A stretch of DNA of 40,521 nt from Prochlorococcus sp. AG-335-I21 (GTDB lineage: Bacteria; Cyanobacteriota; Cyanobacteriia; PCC-6307; Cyanobiaceae), in assembly GCA_003282225.1 (NCBI GenBank), contig QBZO01000006.1, positions 1 through 40,521 of the forward strand. Reading direction: 5' to 3'. Below the pieces are notes generated by a model. It saw only the letters and a list, made by a program, of their open reading frames with translations, had not been told where the DNA came from and ran no database searches. This document shows positions 18,536-27,054 of the stretch, piece after piece. Positions within the stretch are counted from its first letter, which is position 1, and each line of letters opens with the position of its first letter. Both the position numbers and the translations under genes were made by a program.

Positions 18536-20345
18536 TATTTGCAGATGATCTTCTTCTTTTTCTTCTTGAAATATTCATTTCATCTGTTGTTTCTATTTCC
18601 TCGTTCTCATTGGTTACTTTTGGCAATTTTTTGTCCGGATTCACTTCTTTAGAGTAATCTGCATCAACCTCTTCTTTTGAATCAAAAGTTGAGGTTATTT
18701 TATTTGTTTTCTCACTTGCAACTTTATTATTTGTTTTTACATTTTGCCCAGAAGTAGTTTTCCCCTTGTTCTGAATATCTTCCAAACGTACTATGTGATT
18801 ACTACTTAGATATTCTTTTCCTAATTTAATTAATGGATTAATACCCAATTGGCTATAAACAATTTTTTCATCATTATTGAGCTCAACTGTGATTACTTTC
18901 TTTTCTCTACGATTATTTGTATTAGGTACTTCATTATCATTTTCCCTTTTATTGGAATGATCATCGTCTTTATTGGCATTTTTGGTTTTAGTAAACTCTT
19001 CCTTAATGATCGTTTCCTGATTTTCAATTAATTGAATGGGAGTTAAATCTGGGATTTTAGTCTCAATCATTTTACTGGATTTGTTTATATTTTGATTAGT
19101 TTTAAAAGAATTATTTTTATAATTTGGTAAATTTTCTGTATGCCCTAATCCATTGCAGTTATTACATTTAGTGCCAAATAATTCATATATATTTTGACCT
19201 TGTCTTTTTCTTGTTAATTCAACTAAACCTAACTCAGTTAATTGAGCTATCTGTGGCCTTGCTGAATCATCTTTAATGGCTAAAGTAAATTGCTCAAGTA
19301 ACTGAAATTGATCTCTTCGAGATTCCATATCTATAAAATCTATAACTAAAACTCCCCCAATATTTCTTAATTTCATTTGCCTAGAAATTTCTATAGCTGC
19401 CTCACAATTCGTCCATAAAACAGTTTGTCTTGAATTAGCTGATCTTGTGAAAGATCCAGAATTAACGTCAATTACTGTCAATGCTTCAGTAGGTTCAATA
19501 ATTATGTAACCTCCTGAAGGTAAATCTACTCTTGGCTGAAGCGCCTTTTGAATAGTTTTATTAATTTGGTATTTTTCTAAAATATGTTCATTTATTTCAT
19601 TATTATGAAAAACAAGATCCACATTAGAGTCATTATTAACTAAAAAGTCTTTTGCTTTTTCAAGAGCGATTTTATTATCAATTACGATTTTATTAGTTGA
19701 TGATTTGATGCAATCTCTTAAAATTTTTAATGAAAAATCCTCATCTCTACTTACTAAATTTGGTGGATGAGTATTCTCTGAATTTTTTAATACTTTATCC
19801 CATTGTTGAATTAAATTTTCTAAATCTTCAATAAGTAATTCTTCTTTGATTTGTTTGGCTTCAGTTCGAAGTAATAAACCTGTGCTGGGCGGTTTAATTA
19901 AAACTCCAAGAGCTCTTAAACGACTTCTTTCAGTCTCAGTATTTATCTTCCTAGAAATATTGACACCTTGTCCATAGGGTTGCAATATTAAATATTTACC
20001 AGGCAATGAGATATTGCCTGTAAGTCTAGGTCCTTTATTTCCAGTCGGTTCTTTCATTACTTGTACGAGAACTTTTTGTTTTGGTTCAAGAAGTTCAGTA
20101 ATTCCTACAACACCTTTTTTTAATCTTAATGGACCTAGATCTGATACATGAATAAAGCCATTTTTTTCACTTTCTCCAATATCTATAAAGGCAGCATCAA
20201 TCCCTGGAAGGACATTTTCAACAGTTCCTAAAAAAATATCCCCGATTTGATATTGACCTTGTGCGACGATTAATTCATCAACTTGATCATCTGTGAGTAG
20301 TGCTGCTATACGCGCCTGCTCAGCTATTACAATTTGCTGAGACAT
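18528..20345 (-). CDS. rne: ribonuclease E/G
   Basis: 605 aa; N-terminal S1 domain, '[10 protein letters not shown]', 'CNNCNGLGH' Zn-link, C-terminal basic cluster '[13 protein letters not shown]'. Confidence 0.95.
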   Translation of the reverse strand: MSQQIVIAEQARIAALLTDDQVDELIVAQGQYQIGDIFLGTVENVLPGIDAAFIDIGESEKNGFIHVSDLGPLRLKKGVVGITELLEPKQKVLVQVMKEPTGNKGPRLTGNISLPGKYLILQPYGQGVNISRKINTETERSRLRALGVLIKPPSTGLLLRTEAKQIKEELLIEDLENLIQQWDKVLKNSENTHPPNLVSRDEDFSLKILRDCIKSSTNKIVIDNKIALEKAKDFLVNNDSNVDLVFHNNEINEHILEKYQINKTIQKALQPRVDLPSGGYIIIEPTEALTVIDVNSGSFTRSANSRQTVLWTNCEAAIEISRQMKLRNIGGVLVIDFIDMESRRDQFQLLEQFTLAIKDDSARPQIAQLTELGLVELTRKRQGQNIYELFGTKCNNCNGLGHTENLPNYKNNSFKTNQNINKSSKMIETKIPDLTPIQLIENQETIIKEEFTKTKNANKDDDHSNKRENDNEVPNTNNRREKKVITVELNNDEKIVYSQLGINPLIKLGKEYLSSNHIVRLEDIQNKGKTTSGQNVKTNNKVASEKTNKITSTFDSKEEVDADYSKEVNPDKKLPKVTNENEEIETTDEMNISRRKRRRSSANIE

Positions 20346-20644
20346 AAAATGTTTTGAAGTATGTTTTGAATTTTTGAAAATCGATAAAAAGTTAATAATT
20401 ATATATTTAATTATTCGCTAGCAATTTCTTGAAAGCTTAATTTATTAGATTTTTAAAATAATTAGTAGCAGTTTTATTTGCTAAATGTTTAAGTTTTAGA
20501 CGACTTTCAAACGATTTGAAATTGATTAATAGCTATGATTATTTCTTTAATTAAATCATAACCACCTTTATATTAACATCTAATTCCCGCTTAAGTACAT
20601 TGTCCATTATTCTTGTATAGGTTAAGTGTAGAAATTTTTTTAAA

Positions 20645-21871
20645 GTGGTTAAAGTCAACGAAAATTATTTAAAACTCAAAGCAGGATATTTATTTCCTGA
20701 AATTTCAAAAAGAGTTAATAACTATACTCAAGCTAATAGCAATTCGAAAGTCATTAAGCTTGGAATAGGTGATGTAACGGAGCCGTTACCTAAAGCTTGT
20801 GTTAATGCTATGGGAGAAGCATTAAATGAAATGGGAACAAATAACGGATTTAAAGGTTACGGCCCAGAGCAAGGATATGGATGGCTTAGGGAAAAAATTT
20901 CTGTAAATGATTTTATTTCAAGAGGGTGTCAAATCTCATCGGAAGAAATATTTGTTTCTGATGGTTCAAAATGCGATAGCAGCAATATTTTAGATATTCT
21001 TGGGGATGATAATTTAATTGCCGTAACTGATCCGGTTTATCCTGTTTATGTCGATACTAATGTGATGACTGGGAGAACAGGAGAAACACTTCAAAATGGT
21101 ATTTATCAAGGATTAGTATATTTAGCGATTAATGAAGAAAATAATTTTCAACCTGAAATCCCAAAAAAGAAAGTTGATATTGTTTATCTTTGTTTTCCAA
21201 ATAATCCAACTGGGGCAACAATTACTAAACAAGAATTGAAAAAATGGGTTGATTATGCCATCGAAAACAAGTCTTTGATTCTTTTCGATGCAGCTTATGA
21301 AGCTTTTATTCAAGACAAAAATATTCCTCATTCAATATATGAGATTGAGGGAGCAAAAAATTGTGCCATCGAATTTAGATCTTTCTCAAAAAATGCAGGA
21401 TTTACCGGAGTTAGATGCGCTTATACAGTAATTCCAAAAAATCTATCAGGACAAAATTCAAAAGGGGATAAAATTGATTTATGGTCATTATGGAATAGGC
21501 GTCAATGTACTAAATTTAATGGAGTTAGCTATATCGTACAAAGAGGAGCTGAGGCGGTATATTCTTCGCAAGGTAAAAAAGAGGTTAATTCTTTAATTGA
21601 CTTTTATATGAAAAATGCAGAAATTATGCAAAAAAAGCTCAGAAGTGCAGGTTTTAAAGTTTATGGAGGTGATAATGCACCATATGTTTGGATAAAAGTA
21701 CCAGATAGAATGACTTCTTGGGACTTTTTTGATTATTTACTTGAAAAAGCTGATGTCGTAGGCACCCCAGGAAGTGGATTTGGATTGGCGGGTGAGGGCT
21801 ATTTTCGATTATCTGCTTTCAATTCAAGATTGAATGTTAATAATGCAATGGAACGAATAATTAATATATAA
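20645..21871 (+). CDS. dapL: LL-diaminopimelate aminotransferase
   Basis: 408 aa; '[20 protein letters not shown]', '[24 protein letters not shown]', PLP region '[20 protein letters not shown]'; GTG start. Confidence 0.94.
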   Translation: MVKVNENYLKLKAGYLFPEISKRVNNYTQANSNSKVIKLGIGDVTEPLPKACVNAMGEALNEMGTNNGFKGYGPEQGYGWLREKISVNDFISRGCQISSEEIFVSDGSKCDSSNILDILGDDNLIAVTDPVYPVYVDTNVMTGRTGETLQNGIYQGLVYLAINEENNFQPEIPKKKVDIVYLCFPNNPTGATITKQELKKWVDYAIENKSLILFDAAYEAFIQDKNIPHSIYEIEGAKNCAIEFRSFSKNAGFTGVRCAYTVIPKNLSGQNSKGDKIDLWSLWNRRQCTKFNGVSYIVQRGAEAVYSSQGKKEVNSLIDFYMKNAEIMQKKLRSAGFKVYGGDNAPYVWIKVPDRMTSWDFFDYLLEKADVVGTPGSGFGLAGEGYFRLSAFNSRLNVNNAMERIINI

Positions 21872-21909
21872 TAATTAATAGATTTTCTTGTAATTACAAT
21901 CAAAAAGTA

Positions 21910-22227
21910 ATGTCAAATATAAAGTTTGAAAAAGGGGAAAATAATAACACAGCAGTGTTGGAGAAAAAAACAGCTGCGTTAAAAAACAAATCACCAAAAT
22001 ACAAAGTTTTACTTCATAATGACCCCGTTAATTCAATGGAGTATGTCACTAATGCACTTAGAGAGGTAGTGCCACAATTAAGTGAGCAAGATGCTATTTC
22101 TATTATGCTTGAGGCTCATAATACTGGTGTTGGTTTAGTTATCGTATGTGATTTGGAGCCGGCTGAATTTTATTCAGAATCTTTAAAATCAAAAGGTATA
22201 TCAAGTTCAATTGAAAAAGAAGATTAA
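21910..22227 (+). CDS. clpS: ATP-dependent Clp protease adaptor ClpS
   Basis: 'YKVLLHNDPVNSMEYVTNALREVVPQLSEQDAISIMLEAHNTG'. Confidence 0.93.
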   Translation: MSNIKFEKGENNNTAVLEKKTAALKNKSPKYKVLLHNDPVNSMEYVTNALREVVPQLSEQDAISIMLEAHNTGVGLVIVCDLEPAEFYSESLKSKGISSSIEKED

Positions 22228-22262
22228 TTATCTCCTTATTAATGAATTAGTTTTAAATACTT

Positions 22263-23903
22263 TTAAACTTTTGCTGCAGTAAGTTTTCTTTCTGCTAATT
22301 TACGAACCTTTAACGAATCATCTAAGGATGATTTACCATAATTTCTTTCCAAAATATTAATAACTGTTTTTCCAAATTCGTCATCTTTATTATCAAAAGC
22401 TTCTAAACATACCTCTCCCAGTTTTTTACCAAGAGGACCAGGATTCCATAAAAGTTTTCTTGCTGTCCAAGGCATCATACTCATTGGATTGTAACTAGGT
22501 TTTAATATATTATTTTCTATAGCGTACTTTTCTAAAAGAGTATGTGGTTGCAAACCTATAAAAAATATTGCTGGATCTACTAAACCTTTCCCAAAGATAT
22601 TTTCTAACTCTCTATGGTAAGCAATAGTTTGTTTAATTGTGTTAGGGGTTTCATCAAAAACATTAAATGAGTAATTCACTGAGACATGATTTCTAAACCC
22701 TGCCTCAACAAGCAATCTACAATTTTCAAGTACAGTTTTAAGGTTATATGCTAATCTCATTTTTCTAACAAGTTCCTGAGATCCTGATGTAATCCCGATC
22801 TCAAAATAACTCATTCCTGTATCAACCATTAATTGAGCTAATTCACGATCAATATTATCGGCTCTAATATATGCCGCCCACTTAAGATCAGTCCAACCCT
22901 GATCTTTTATAGCTTGAAGAAGTAATTTCGCATCTTGAATATGATTCTTTGTTGGAATGAATTGAGCATCAGTAAACCAAAAACCTCTAACGCCCATCTC
23001 GTAAAGTTGCTTCATTTCTTCAATAATTTCATTTATGGGATTAACTCGAACTTTTTTACCCTCTACAACTCCATAAACGCAAAAACAACAATTATGTGGA
23101 CAACCTCTTTTAGTTTGAACTCCTACATAATAATCACCACCTTCAATGTACCAATCAAATTCAGCCCAAATAGATTTAATATATTTATAGTTGCAAGCTG
23201 TTTTAATTGTTCCGGATGGCTGCTCATGTATTAATTTATTTCTAGGTTTTTGCCCAGCAAGATAACATCTTTCTTCGATAATAGAATCACCCTTAATAAC
23301 TTTTTCGATAAGGTTCTCACCTTCTCCAACAGAGATTATTGTACCTTTAGGTAATAATTTACCTAGTTGTTCGTAGAAAACGCTTACAGCTCCTCCTCCT
23401 AAAATCACTTTTACAGATTTGTTATATTTCTGAGCTCTATTGAGACCCATTTTAACTAAGGATGTATTTCTATTTATTTCTTCATAATGTGATGTTATTA
23501 ACTTTAGACCTCCCCAAGCACCTCTAATTTTTTTTAAAATATTATTTGAGTAAAAAACTTCAAATGAGTTCTGCAACGGGTTGCCGCTTCTTCCGTCAAC
23601 TGGTGCGTATATTTGTATGTCCCTCCAAGAATAAACGATTAGGTGAGGTCTGAATTGGTCAATTCTTCTTTTTAAATATTTAGAAACTTTATTTAGAGGT
23701 ACTATTGCTAGATCTATGAATTGTTGTTTTATCTCAGGGAAACACTTATGAATATGATCCGCTAAATAAATAGGCCCTATTGGAAATATCGGGTTGCATG
23801 GGAGTCTAACAATGAGAACTTTTCTAAATTCTCTATTGGACTCTTTAGCTATATTTTTTAAAGGAAAGTTAAACTCCATAAAAGAGATTTCAAATGATCT
23901 CAT
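22263..23903 (-). CDS. B12-binding-domain/radical SAM family protein
   Basis: 546 aa; 'RGCPHNCCFCVYG' CxxxCxxC radical SAM motif; N-terminal 'LPCNPIFPIGPIYLADHI' BchE-like cobalamin-binding-type fold. Confidence 0.85.
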   Translation of the reverse strand: MRSFEISFMEFNFPLKNIAKESNREFRKVLIVRLPCNPIFPIGPIYLADHIHKCFPEIKQQFIDLAIVPLNKVSKYLKRRIDQFRPHLIVYSWRDIQIYAPVDGRSGNPLQNSFEVFYSNNILKKIRGAWGGLKLITSHYEEINRNTSLVKMGLNRAQKYNKSVKVILGGGAVSVFYEQLGKLLPKGTIISVGEGENLIEKVIKGDSIIEERCYLAGQKPRNKLIHEQPSGTIKTACNYKYIKSIWAEFDWYIEGGDYYVGVQTKRGCPHNCCFCVYGVVEGKKVRVNPINEIIEEMKQLYEMGVRGFWFTDAQFIPTKNHIQDAKLLLQAIKDQGWTDLKWAAYIRADNIDRELAQLMVDTGMSYFEIGITSGSQELVRKMRLAYNLKTVLENCRLLVEAGFRNHVSVNYSFNVFDETPNTIKQTIAYHRELENIFGKGLVDPAIFFIGLQPHTLLEKYAIENNILKPSYNPMSMMPWTARKLLWNPGPLGKKLGEVCLEAFDNKDDEFGKTVINILERNYGKSSLDDSLKVRKLAERKLTAAKV

Positions 23904-23982
23904 GTTAAGAATCTAACTATTTTATTACCCTTTCGGTGATTTTTTTAAATTAAATTCTGAAAAAATTTAACTCTATTTTTAG

Positions 23983-25074
23983 TTAAATGTCTGAAATCAT
24001 ATATTTCCAACAAACATTTAGAAGTTTAATACCATCTATCCATCTTGATATATTTGGTGCTCCAGACCGCCTTGCATAATATCTGACAGGGTAATTTAAA
24101 ATTTTAATATTATTATTAGCCGCTTCAAAGATTATTGTAAAATCGCCAAAAGGATCTGACTTTGATTCCCAACTACCATTTTTTTTCATCAAATTAAAAA
24201 ACTTCCTCGAGAAAACTTTTGTTCCACATAGTGAATCAGATATGGGCTTGTTTATTAAAATTGATAAAAATATTGCAAAACATCTATTGCCAATATAATT
24301 TGCCCATCTCATGGCATCTTTTTCCATTGGGAAAGTTGTCCTAGTGCAATTTACTAATATATTTTCATTTTTTGTTGATTCCATTATGGCATCAATACTA
24401 TCATCAATATCTACGGTTAGGTCAGAATCAATAATTGCTAAAGTATCTCCAGTTGATATATTAAATCCTTCAACAACTGCGTTTTTCTTTCCCTTTGAAG
24501 TTTGTTTTAAAAGAGATATTTTAAAGTTTTGTGAGAAGTCTTTAGTAAGATTTTCCAACATTTGAAAAGTATTATCTTTACTATTTCCTTCAACAAATAT
24601 TATTTCGATTTTATTAGGTATTTTTTTAAATTTATTTAATGCTTTGATTAAAAGTTCTTTATTACCTTCTTCATTTCTTGCAGGAATAAGTATTGAAATC
24701 ATATGATCATTTAAATTTTCTTGATATTTATAAAATATGATTTCAATTTCAAATGCAAGGTGCTTAATTATTGGTAACTTACGCAAAGTATTTTTTATAG
24801 ATTGGGGAACTAATTTGGTTTGTATTGGAGTTAATTTTTTTGCTTTCCATCTGATAGATCTGTAATTATAGATTTCTGCTAATGATTCAACATCACATAA
24901 AGTAATTCTTGCTGTATTTGTTGTTCCCCTAAATATTCTGGAATCTAATTTAAGCCATCTTGTAATTGGTTCCCAAGTATTACCTCTAACTTTAAGAGAA
25001 ATAAATTCATTATTATCTTTAAATAATTGGTGGAGTTTATTGTTTGTTAAATTCCAAGTATTTACTGATTTCAT
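23983..25074 (-). CDS. glycosyltransferase family 2 with extra N-terminal region
   Basis: 'MISILIPARNEEGNKELLIKAL...IIFVEGNSKDNTFQML...DTLAIIDSDLTVD' GT-A/GT2 signatures beginning about residue 124. Confidence 0.88.
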   Translation of the reverse strand: MKSVNTWNLTNNKLHQLFKDNNEFISLKVRGNTWEPITRWLKLDSRIFRGTTNTARITLCDVESLAEIYNYRSIRWKAKKLTPIQTKLVPQSIKNTLRKLPIIKHLAFEIEIIFYKYQENLNDHMISILIPARNEEGNKELLIKALNKFKKIPNKIEIIFVEGNSKDNTFQMLENLTKDFSQNFKISLLKQTSKGKKNAVVEGFNISTGDTLAIIDSDLTVDIDDSIDAIMESTKNENILVNCTRTTFPMEKDAMRWANYIGNRCFAIFLSILINKPISDSLCGTKVFSRKFFNLMKKNGSWESKSDPFGDFTIIFEAANNNIKILNYPVRYYARRSGAPNISRWIDGIKLLNVCWKYMISDI

Positions 25075-25109
25075 TTTTTAAAAATTTAACCATGATTTAT
25101 ATTAACTCA

Positions 25110-26657
25110 TTAGATTTTTTTGATTAATTTCCAAGGAAATATAACTTCATTCTCATAAATAATTTTAAAGGAGTCATCTTTTTTTTGATCTTCTTTTGGC
25201 AAGATGGACCAAGCTAGCTCTGATGTTTTTAAACTTTTGATGCTCTCAATTCCTTCTCCTAAATTAGGTGTTAGAAGAGCAATCCTAATGATTTTTGATT
25301 GTGAAACATTATTTATAATGCTGCTCTTGTCAACTTTAATTCGTCGACTATTGATTGTTTTCAAAGAAGAGATATTTTCCATAGTTTCTCTTAGTTCTCT
25401 CGAGCGGTCTGTAAAAAGACCTGATTGCAAAAAACAGGATGTCATTAAATAGGGTCCAATTATTAAAATAGATATTAATGTAGAGGTGCTTTGAGTTTTT
25501 TTAATAAAAGTCCAAGCTAAAGCAAACAGTACTAATCCACTAATTAAGAATGTATTCTCTTTGACATTAAAACTCATATTAGATTTGAATACGAAAAAAT
25601 AGATAAAAATTACTGAGACCAAAAATAATGGAATTATTCTTGAAGATACAAAAACAAAAATAAATTTAAATCTTTTTTCTTCTATTAAATACTTAAGGCC
25701 TATAAAGGCATTTAGGGATAATATTGAAGAAATTTGTAAAGGATAGTAAGGCGTTTTTGTGGAAAAACTACTTATCAAGATTATTAAAATTAAAGGGAAA
25801 TAAAATAAAATGAAACCTTGAGAATTTTTGCTTTTTAAACCATGAACTAATCCAATAATGGAAAATATGCTCCATGGGAGGAAAGAGACTGGGATATTCC
25901 ATAAATAGTAGTAAAAAGGATTTGTGAAAGTATTATCTTTAGATAAATTATTAAATTTATCTAGAAGGTGAAAAACAATATTTTTATCAATAAATGTATT
26001 TATAGAGGTTGTCCACCAAGCGAAGGGAGTAAAACCAATTATGAATCCAAGCCAAAAATATTTTGAAGTAAAAATATATTTTTTTTTAATCAGGTAAGGT
26101 AATAATGAAGTAATTGGTATCGCAACTAGAAAAGTCTTCATCATAAAAGCTAAACCGATCCAAAGCCCAAAAAGAGATATGTAAAATGATTCTTTTTTAC
26201 TGGTTGTTTTTACAATGGAAAATATTCCAATAGTTACTAGACAACTATAAATTAAATCTTGAGTAGCTAAATGAGAATAATCAAACCACAAAAAACTTGT
26301 AGAAAGAATAAGTGGTGATGCGATTGCAAACTTTTTACCTATTAATTCTTTATGTAATTTATAAGTGATGATTAACATAACTATTGATGAAATAGTTGTT
26401 GGTAAATAGGCTGCGAATAAATTTGCCCCAAATATCTCTTGTGATTTGGCAATTAGAAATTGTATACCTATTGTTCTATCTAAATAAAAATCTCCCCACC
26501 ATAAAGGAACTGTCCAATTTCCTTTTTCCAATATCCATCTAGCCTGTAATGCATAAAATCCTTCATCATAAGCTAAGTAACTTCTTTTACCAAAGTAGAA
26601 AATTAATGGAAAAAATATAAGTAATTTTAAAAAAAATTTGAAATTAATTTTCAACAT
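25110..26657 (-). CDS. ArnT/PMT-like (GT39-type) membrane glycosyltransferase
   Basis: 515 aa multi-TM; 'YLAYDEGFYALQARWILEKGNWTVPLW' motif of GT39/ArnT-like enzymes. Confidence 0.85.
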   Translation of the reverse strand: MLKINFKFFLKLLIFFPLIFYFGKRSYLAYDEGFYALQARWILEKGNWTVPLWWGDFYLDRTIGIQFLIAKSQEIFGANLFAAYLPTTISSIVMLIITYKLHKELIGKKFAIASPLILSTSFLWFDYSHLATQDLIYSCLVTIGIFSIVKTTSKKESFYISLFGLWIGLAFMMKTFLVAIPITSLLPYLIKKKYIFTSKYFWLGFIIGFTPFAWWTTSINTFIDKNIVFHLLDKFNNLSKDNTFTNPFYYYLWNIPVSFLPWSIFSIIGLVHGLKSKNSQGFILFYFPLILIILISSFSTKTPYYPLQISSILSLNAFIGLKYLIEEKRFKFIFVFVSSRIIPLFLVSVIFIYFFVFKSNMSFNVKENTFLISGLVLFALAWTFIKKTQSTSTLISILIIGPYLMTSCFLQSGLFTDRSRELRETMENISSLKTINSRRIKVDKSSIINNVSQSKIIRIALLTPNLGEGIESIKSLKTSELAWSILPKEDQKKDDSFKIIYENEVIFPWKLIKKI

Positions 26658-26684
26658 ATAAAAATTTGTTTTATTTAAGATAAA

Positions 26685-26756
26685 TGCCGATAGTTTGAAT
26701 TGAATAAATTACATGCTGCTAATGAAACAGTTGCTGTCCCGTTGAGCCACATCGGC
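26685..26756 (-). tRNA. tRNA-like element, CAU anticodon, degenerate (pseudo-tRNA or divergent tRNA)
   Basis: Minus strand GCCGATG-TG-GCTCAACGGGACAGC-A-ACTGT-TTCATTA-GCAGC-ATGTA-ATTTA-TTCAATT-CAAAC-TATCGGC-A; 7-bp acceptor stem, canonical arm spacing, G18G19, U33, TTCAA T-loop; 17 of 21 stem positions pair; no encoded CCA. Confidence 0.6.
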
Positions 26757-26810
26757 GATATTAAATTTTATTTTTTTCATATAGACTTAATTTTATATTT
26801 TAAAGAATAA

Positions 26811-27050
26811 ATGTCAAAAATTGACCCTGAATTAAAAAAAAAATTACTGAAAGAGACTCAGGCTCCATTCAAAGGCTTAAGAAGAATACTATGGATAGCT
26901 TTCTCTGGCTCTGCTTTTTTAGGCCTTCTAATAATGCTTGCTAATATTGCTGGTGGAAATGAAATACAGCAAAATAATCTTTTAATACAACTAGGAGCTT
27001 GTGCATTATTTCCTATCTTATTTTTCCTCGATAGAAATAAGGAAGATTAA
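26811..27050 (+). CDS. DUF3493-family (LPA3-like) small membrane protein
   Basis: 79 aa; 'LLKETQAPFKGLRRILWIAFSGSAFLGLLIML...FFLDRNKED'. Confidence 0.75.
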   Translation: MSKIDPELKKKLLKETQAPFKGLRRILWIAFSGSAFLGLLIMLANIAGGNEIQQNNLLIQLGACALFPILFFLDRNKED

Positions 27051-27054
27051 GTTT

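Noticed and set aside
26685-26756. tRNA-associated integration site (tycheposon-like island)
   Set aside because: No integrase, partial tRNA duplicate or accessory cargo next to the tRNA-like element.
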